From assembly GCF_009495755.1 (NCBI RefSeq), contig NZ_WIBJ01000031.1, positions 292,811 through 356,810 of the forward strand: a stretch of 64,000 bases of DNA, read 5' to 3'. The translations under genes and the position numbers were made by a program. Below, in pieces: positions 58,409 to 64,000 of the stretch; position 1 is the stretch's first letter, and every line of letters starts with the position of its first letter. Under the pieces are notes generated by a model that made no database searches, had not been told where the DNA came from, and saw nothing but the letters and a program-made list of their open reading frames with translations. Source of the stretch: Flavobacterium sp. LMO8 (lineage in GTDB: Bacteria; Bacteroidota; Bacteroidia; Flavobacteriales; Flavobacteriaceae).

Positions 58409-59680
58409 ATGAAAAAGGTGGGTAACCATAAATCGTTTTCAAAGATTTTCTTCAGTTTAGCATTCGTGCTAGTGACTTCTTTATCTGCGTTCTCTCAGGA
58501 TGCAGCAAAGGGTAAAGAATTATTTAATACCAATTGTGCCGCATGTCATAAATTAGATGGTAAAGCTACGGGGCCAGCGCTTCGTGACGTTGCTGCTAAA
58601 TACGACAAAGAATGGTTGTACAAATGGATTAAGAATAGTGGAGAATTAATCAAGTCAGGAGATGCGCAAGCTGTCAAAGTTTTCAATGAGAACAACAAAG
58701 TTCCAATGACTGCATTTCCACAATTGTCAAATGAAGATGTTGACAATATTTTAGCGTATACTTCTGAGCCAGCTCCTGCTGCTCCTGCAGTTGTGCCCGG
58801 TGCTCCTGTAGCTGGGGAAGCAAATGCTGATTCTGGTGTTTCTAATAATGTAATATTAGGAGTGCTTTCGTTAGTGATGATAATGTTAGTTGTTATGTTG
58901 TTCTTAGTGAATAATATGCTAACTAAAATAGCTGACGCTAAAGGATTAGAAGTAGCTCAAAAAGATCGTTCAGTTATGAATATCTTTAAAGCTTATGCTA
59001 AAAATCAATTCTTAGTATTAGTTTCTGCAATCTTGTTATTGTTGGTTTCTGCTTATTTTGCATACGGATGGATGATGCAAATTGGTGTTGATCAAGGATA
59101 TGAGCCAGTGCAACCGATTCATTATTCACACAGAATTCATGCTGGTGAAAACGGAATTGATTGTAAATACTGTCACTCTGCTGCAAGAGTTGGAAAACAT
59201 TCTAACATTCCTTCTTTGAATGTTTGTATGAACTGTCACAAAAACATTAGTGAAGTAGCTGAAACTACTGCAACTGAAGAACATTCTAAGGCTTTTTACG
59301 ATGAGCAAATTGCTAAATTGTATGATGCTGTGGGATGGGACAAGTCGTTGCAAAAATATACAGGAAAAACTAAACCAGTTAAATGGGTTAGAATTCATAA
59401 TTTACCAGATCATGTTTATTTCAATCACTCTCAACACGTAACTGTTGCAGGAGTTGAGTGTCAAACTTGTCACGGTCCAGTTGAAGAAATGGAAATCATG
59501 AAACAACATGCTCCATTAACAATGGGATGGTGTATCAACTGTCACAGAGAAACAAATGTGAAAGTAGAAGATAACGCTTACTACAAAAAAATACATGAAG
59601 AACTTTCTAAAAAATACGGAGTGTCTCAGTTAACTGCGGCTCAAATGGGAGGTTTAGAATGTGGTAAATGTCACTATTAA
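58409..59680 (+). CDS. actA: ActA-type multiheme cytochrome c fused to a monoheme domain
   Basis: The 423-residue protein (from ATG 58409, with signal SLAFVLVTSLSAFSQ) has six CxxCH sites. The first, CAACH near residue 45, is in a cytochrome c domain with a Met ligand (VPMTAFPQ). After two TM helices the other five (CKYCH, CMNCH, CQTCH, CINCH, CGKCH) form the pentaheme ActA domain. It is the cytochrome subunit of alternative complex III, which oxidises menaquinol and passes electrons to a cytochrome oxidase. Fusion of a monoheme domain at the N-terminus is seen in Bacteroidetes. Confidence 0.9.
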   Translation: MKKVGNHKSFSKIFFSLAFVLVTSLSAFSQDAAKGKELFNTNCAACHKLDGKATGPALRDVAAKYDKEWLYKWIKNSGELIKSGDAQAVKVFNENNKVPMTAFPQLSNEDVDNILAYTSEPAPAAPAVVPGAPVAGEANADSGVSNNVILGVLSLVMIMLVVMLFLVNNMLTKIADAKGLEVAQKDRSVMNIFKAYAKNQFLVLVSAILLLLVSAYFAYGWMMQIGVDQGYEPVQPIHYSHRIHAGENGIDCKYCHSAARVGKHSNIPSLNVCMNCHKNISEVAETTATEEHSKAFYDEQIAKLYDAVGWDKSLQKYTGKTKPVKWVRIHNLPDHVYFNHSQHVTVAGVECQTCHGPVEEMEIMKQHAPLTMGWCINCHRETNVKVEDNAYYKKIHEELSKKYGVSQLTAAQMGGLECGKCHY

Positions 59681-59712
59681 TAAAATAATTTAAGAAGCTA
59701 ATATACTATACA

Positions 59713-62700
59713 ATGGCATCAAACAAAAAATACTGGAAAAGTGTTGAAGAGCTAAACGAAAATAGCTCTATTGTTGAGACGCTAAGAAACAACGAGTTTG
59801 TGGAACCAATTCCGGTTGACCAATTTTTAGGAGATAAAGAATCTTTGTCTGCTTCGTCAACTACTCGTCGTGACTTTTTGAAATATGTTGGATTTAGCAC
59901 GGCTGCAGCTTCATTAGCAGCTTGTGAAGGTCCTGTTGTAAAGTCAATTCCTTACGTAGTTCAACCAGAAGAAATTATTCCTGGTGTTGCTGATTATTAT
60001 GCAACAACGATGGCTGATGGTTTTGATTTTGCTAATATTTTAATCAAAACTCGTGAGGGTCGTCCTATTAAAGTAGAGAACAATAATTTAGAAGGAGCAA
60101 AAACTGGAGCTAATGCAAGAGTTCATGCTTCTGTTCTTTCATTATATGATAGTTTACGTTTAAAACAACCTAAAATTGCTGGTAAAGATGCAACTTGGGC
60201 TGACGTAAATACTAAAGTTAAAGCTAGTTTAGAAGATGCTAAAGCAAAAGGTGGAAATGTAGTAGTGTTAACAAACACTATGGCAAGTCCTTCAACTGAT
60301 GCTTTAATTGCTTCTTTAGTTGCTAAATATCCAACAACTAAACATGTTGTTTATGATGCGGTTTCTGAATCAAACGCTTTAGATGCTTTTCAAGCAGTTT
60401 ATGGTGTTAGAGCTTTAGCTAATTACGATTTTTCAAAAGCAGATGTTATCGTTTCTGTTGGTGCAGATTTCTTAGGAGATTGGCAAGGAGGAGGTTTTGA
60501 TGCAGGATATGCTCAAGGTCGTGTTCCTAAAAACGGAATGATGTCTAAACATATTCAAATTGAATCTAATATGTCTTTAGCTGGTGCTAATGCAGATGTT
60601 AGAATTCCAATGACAGTTGCGCAACAAAAACAAGCATTAGCAGATTTATATTATGCTGTTGTAAGTGGTGCTCAACCTAAAAATGCTCAAATTGCTAAAG
60701 CAGCTAAGCAACTTAAAGATGCTAAAAACAAAGGAGTTGTTGTAACTGGTTTAGATGATGTAAATGCTCAATTAGTGGTTTTAGCTATTAATAATGCATT
60801 ACAGTCTGCAGCTTTCAATCCTTCTGACGCTATCCTTACAAGAAAAGGTGATGCAAAAGACGTTGCTCAATTAGTAGCAGATATGAAAGCTGGTAAAGTT
60901 CATACGTTAATTATGAACGGTGTTAATCCAGCGTATACTTTAGCAAATTCAAAAGAGTTTGTTGCAGCGTTAAAATCAGTTAAACTTTCAGTTTCTTTTT
61001 CTATGAAAGAAGATGAAACTTCAACTTTAACTACAATTGCTGCTGCGGTTCCACATTATTTAGAGTCTTGGGGAGATGTTGCAATTACTAGAGGTAATTA
61101 CAGCATTATGCAACCAACGATTCGTCCATTATTCAATACAAAACAGTTCCAAGAAGCTTTGTTAACTTGGACAGACAATACAGTTGCTTATTATGATTTC
61201 TTAAAATCTTTCTCTGTTGCATCTTTAGCAGGTAAATCATGGAATCAAGCAGTTCATGATGGTTTTGTTGTTTCAGTAACAAGTCCATTAACTGCGGCTT
61301 CTGCTGATTATGCTTCGGCAGCTTCAGCTTTAGCACAAGCAAAATCTTCTAACTTCGATTTAGTTTTATATTCTAAAGTAGGAATGGGAGATGGTCAACA
61401 AGCAAATAACCCTTGGTTACAAGAATTCCCAGATCCTATTACAAGAGTATCTTGGGATAACTACGTAACTATTTCAAAAGCAGATGCTGAAGCAGCAGGT
61501 GTTAAAAACTGGAATGTAGCTAACGGAGGTTTAAACGGAAGTTATGTTACAATTAAAGTAGGAAATGCTACTTTAGAAAATGTTCCAGCAATTATTCAAC
61601 CAGGTCAAGCAAAAGGAACTTTAGGTTTAGCTTTTGGATATGGTAAAAAATTAGGGTTAAAAGAAGAGATGCAAGTAGGTGTTAATGCTTATGCTTTATA
61701 TGCTAACTTAAACTCGAATCAATCTGCTACTATTACTGTTGCTGACGGTGAGCATGAATTTGCTTGTGTTCAGTTACAAAAAACATTAATGGGTAGAGGT
61801 GATATTATTAAAGAAACTACATTAGAAGTTTTCAATACTAAAGATGCTAAAGTTTGGAATCCAGTTCCAATGGTATCATTAGATCACAAACCAACAGCTG
61901 CTACAGAAGTTGATTTATGGGATTCTTTTGATAGAAGTGTTGGTCACCATTTTAATTTATCTATCGATTTAAATGCTTGTACAGGATGTGGAGCTTGTGT
62001 TATCGCATGTCACGCTGAAAACAATGTACCAGTAGTAGGTAAATCAGAAATTAGAAGAAGTAGAGATATGCACTGGTTGCGTATCGATAGATATTATTCT
62101 TCTAAAGAAACTTTTGCTGGTGATATTGAATTAAAAGAATCTGCAGCTGGATTAATGAACTCTATCAGTACTTTCTCAAGTATGGAAGATCCTTCTGAAA
62201 ATCCTCAAGTAGCTTTCCAACCTGTAATGTGCCAGCACTGTAACCACGCTCCTTGTGAGACAGTATGTCCAGTAGCTGCAACATCTCATGGTAGAGAAGG
62301 TCAAAACCACATGGCATACAACAGATGTGTTGGTACTCGTTACTGTGCTAACAACTGTCCATACAAAGTAAGACGTTTCAACTGGTTCTTATATAACAAA
62401 AACAGCGAATTTGATTATCACATGAATGATGATTTAGGTCGTATGGTTATCAATCCAGATGTAAATGTTCGTTCTCGTGGAGTTATGGAAAAATGTTCAA
62501 TGTGTATCCAAATGACTCAAGCAGTTAAATTAAAAGCAAAACGTGAAGGTAGAGCAGTAGGTAAGGATGAATTCCAAACCGCTTGTTCTGCAGCTTGTTC
62601 AAGTGGCGCTATGAAATTTGGAGATATCAATGATTCAGCATCAGATGTTGCTAAATTAGTTGAATCTGACAGAATGTACCATTTATTAGAGCACATCGGA

Positions 62701-62748
62701 ACAAAACCAAACGTGATGTACCACGTGAAAGTTAGAAACGATAAATAA
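59713..62748 (+). CDS. actB: ActB-type molybdopterin/4Fe-4S oxidoreductase subunit
   Basis: The 1011-residue protein has a Tat-like signal (TTRRDFLKYVGFSTAAASLA, followed by ACEG) at about residues 50-73. A molybdopterin-oxidoreductase-like domain follows (NGVNPAYTLANSKEF, AAVPHYLESWGDVAITRGNY), and the C-terminal third carries ferredoxin-type clusters: CTGCGACVIACHAEN, CQHCNHAPCETVCP, CVGTRYCANNCP and CSMCIQ with CSAAC. It is the periplasm-facing Fe-S subunit of alternative complex III. The Mo-domain lacks a clear N-terminal [4Fe-4S] Cys set, as usual for ActB. Confidence 0.93.
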   Translation: MASNKKYWKSVEELNENSSIVETLRNNEFVEPIPVDQFLGDKESLSASSTTRRDFLKYVGFSTAAASLAACEGPVVKSIPYVVQPEEIIPGVADYYATTMADGFDFANILIKTREGRPIKVENNNLEGAKTGANARVHASVLSLYDSLRLKQPKIAGKDATWADVNTKVKASLEDAKAKGGNVVVLTNTMASPSTDALIASLVAKYPTTKHVVYDAVSESNALDAFQAVYGVRALANYDFSKADVIVSVGADFLGDWQGGGFDAGYAQGRVPKNGMMSKHIQIESNMSLAGANADVRIPMTVAQQKQALADLYYAVVSGAQPKNAQIAKAAKQLKDAKNKGVVVTGLDDVNAQLVVLAINNALQSAAFNPSDAILTRKGDAKDVAQLVADMKAGKVHTLIMNGVNPAYTLANSKEFVAALKSVKLSVSFSMKEDETSTLTTIAAAVPHYLESWGDVAITRGNYSIMQPTIRPLFNTKQFQEALLTWTDNTVAYYDFLKSFSVASLAGKSWNQAVHDGFVVSVTSPLTAASADYASAASALAQAKSSNFDLVLYSKVGMGDGQQANNPWLQEFPDPITRVSWDNYVTISKADAEAAGVKNWNVANGGLNGSYVTIKVGNATLENVPAIIQPGQAKGTLGLAFGYGKKLGLKEEMQVGVNAYALYANLNSNQSATITVADGEHEFACVQLQKTLMGRGDIIKETTLEVFNTKDAKVWNPVPMVSLDHKPTAATEVDLWDSFDRSVGHHFNLSIDLNACTGCGACVIACHAENNVPVVGKSEIRRSRDMHWLRIDRYYSSKETFAGDIELKESAAGLMNSISTFSSMEDPSENPQVAFQPVMCQHCNHAPCETVCPVAATSHGREGQNHMAYNRCVGTRYCANNCPYKVRRFNWFLYNKNSEFDYHMNDDLGRMVINPDVNVRSRGVMEKCSMCIQMTQAVKLKAKREGRAVGKDEFQTACSAACSSGAMKFGDINDSASDVAKLVESDRMYHLLEHIGTKPNVMYHVKVRNDK

Positions 62749-62778
62749 GTATTAATTAAAGAAACAATATAAAGGATT

Positions 62779-64000
62779 ATGTCGTCTCATTACGAAGCAC
62801 CCATTAGAAAACCTTTAGTAGTAGGAAGTAAATCTTACCACGATGTAACGGTAGATGTGGCTAGACCTGTAGAAGGTAGAGCAAACAAACAATGGTGGAC
62901 AGTATTTTCAATCGCATTAGCCGCTTTCCTATGGGGATTAGGTTGTATGATTTATACCGTAACCACTGGTATTGGAACATGGGGATTAAATAAAACAGTA
63001 GGTTGGGCTTGGGATATCACCAATTTCGTTTGGTGGGTAGGTATCGGTCACGCCGGAACTCTTATCTCTGCCGTATTATTATTATTCCGTCAAAAATGGA
63101 GAATGGCCATTAACCGTTCTGCAGAAGCAATGACGATTTTCTCGGTAATGCAAGCAGGTTTATTCCCAATTATCCACATGGGTCGTCCATGGTTAGGTTA
63201 CTGGGTATTACCAATTCCAAATCAATTCGGATCATTATGGGTGAATTTTAACTCACCATTATTATGGGACGTATTCGCAATTTCTACGTATTTATCAGTA
63301 TCATTAGTTTTCTGGTGGACTGGTTTATTACCTGACTTTGCTATGCTACGTGATAGAGCAGTAACTCCATTTACAAAAAGAGTTTATTCTACCTTATCTT
63401 TTGGATGGTCTGGTAGAGCAAAAGACTGGCAACGTTTTGAAGAGGTTTCTCTTGTATTAGCTGGTTTAGCAACGCCTCTTGTACTTTCTGTACACACTAT
63501 TGTATCCTTTGACTTTGCTACTTCTGTAATTCCAGGATGGCATACCACAATCTTACCTCCATACTTCGTTGCTGGAGCAATTTTCTCTGGATTCGCAATG
63601 GTAAATACGCTTCTTATTATCATGAGAAAAGTATCTAACTTAGAAGATTATATTACAGTACAACATATCGAGTTAATGAACATTGTAATCATGATTACGG
63701 GTTCTATTGTAGGTTGTGCTTATATTACAGAGCTTTGGGTAGCTTGGTATTCTGGAGTTGAGTACGAACAATATGCATTCTTAAACAGAGCAACTGGTCC
63801 TTACTGGTGGTCATACTGGTTAATGATGACTTGTAACGTAATTTCTCCGCAAGTTATGTGGTCTAAGAAAATTAGAACGAATATTATGGCGTCTTTCATT
63901 ATTTCTATCGTGGTAAACGTTGGGATGTGGTTTGAGCGTTTTGTAATTATCGTAACTTCATTACACAGAGATTATTTACCATCTTCATGGACAATGTTCC
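62779..64000 (+). CDS. actC: ActC/NrfD-type membrane subunit (truncated by window end)
   Basis: The open frame from ATG 62779 runs to the window end (407 codons). It is rich in TM helices and begins MSSHYEAPIRKPLVVGSKSY. GIGHAGTLISAVLLLFRQKW, MQAGLFPIIHMGRPWLGYWV and VLAGLATPLVLSVHTIVSFD match the NrfD/PsrC-like quinol-oxidising ActC. It follows actB after 30 bases. The rest of the Act operon probably lies beyond the window. Confidence 0.93.
   Translation, partial: MSSHYEAPIRKPLVVGSKSYHDVTVDVARPVEGRANKQWWTVFSIALAAFLWGLGCMIYTVTTGIGTWGLNKTVGWAWDITNFVWWVGIGHAGTLISAVLLLFRQKWRMAINRSAEAMTIFSVMQAGLFPIIHMGRPWLGYWVLPIPNQFGSLWVNFNSPLLWDVFAISTYLSVSLVFWWTGLLPDFAMLRDRAVTPFTKRVYSTLSFGWSGRAKDWQRFEEVSLVLAGLATPLVLSVHTIVSFDFATSVIPGWHTTILPPYFVAGAIFSGFAMVNTLLIIMRKVSNLEDYITVQHIELMNIVIMITGSIVGCAYITELWVAWYSGVEYEQYAFLNRATGPYWWSYWLMMTCNVISPQVMWSKKIRTNIMASFIISIVVNVGMWFERFVIIVTSLHRDYLPSSWTMF

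Overview
The window looks like a chromosomal segment of a Flavobacterium-like member of the Bacteroidetes. The DNA is AT-rich. Many genes have the TAnnTTTG -7 promoter element of that phylum. There is a type IX secretion (T9SS) sorting domain, the gene order rimP-nusA-infB, an Act (alternative complex III) respiratory operon, and a heptaprenylglyceryl-phosphate-synthase-like gene beside a PPTase. No rRNA operon, insertion sequence or CRISPR array was seen.

Positions 1-4716 are an accessory island. It holds three copies of a 60-bp terminator-bearing repeat (A) and two copies of a decayed ~100-bp repeat (B). Between them lie a 'mobile mystery' HTH/Fic pair, a HigB/HigA-type pair, an orphan Rhs C-terminus with a two-TM small protein behind it, and a ParE-type pair. 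The two toxin-antitoxin slots have homologous flanks but unrelated contents, like exchangeable cassettes. The HTH/Fic pair is preceded by an exactly 32-bp-periodic operator array. The island ends at a tRNA 3'-end-like sequence that abuts the first core gene.

Positions 4717-20622 carry core housekeeping and membrane genes: a GT2 glycosyltransferase with a flippase-like membrane protein, ruvC, hemW, a cyclase, an SQR-like oxidoreductase, ahcY, and the chain PPTase-GGGPS-pnuC-DUF4301-arfB. Between ruvC and hemW sits a four-helix-bundle (S23/IVP) gene enclosed by 31-bp inverted repeats. Positions 20718-23059 hold a TPP riboswitch and the TonB receptor it precedes, so thiamin uptake is the likely role. 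Then come greA, a HIT protein, an orphan histidine kinase, a flavin reductase, an SSB-tailed DUF3127 protein and aat. A TPR histidine kinase/LytTR pair follows, next to a large LamG-repeat T9SS-secreted protein.

Positions 34160-38416 (minus strand) carry DNA repair (tag), queuosine precursor transport, tsf-rpsB and rpsI-rplM. Positions 38611-48485 carry a LacI regulator, a PnuC-like transporter, a serine hydrolase, sdpI-sdpR, polA, a phosphoesterase, a thioredoxin fold without cysteines and a polysaccharide deacetylase. Positions 48629-53000 hold a DUF2723 glycosyltransferase-like protein, tRNA-Gln(UUG) and a universal stress protein. Positions 53171-57741 are rimP-nusA-infB. The window ends inside actC of the Act operon (ActA hexaheme, ActB molybdopterin/Fe-S, ActC NrfD-type).

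The intergenic DNA is rich in small dispersed repeats. One family (unit AGTGTTCAGT) flanks the S23 gene and also appears in frame inside two enzymes. Another lies in the P3 arm of the TPP riboswitch and in the loop of a terminator. All identity counts were made by eye; no database search was run.
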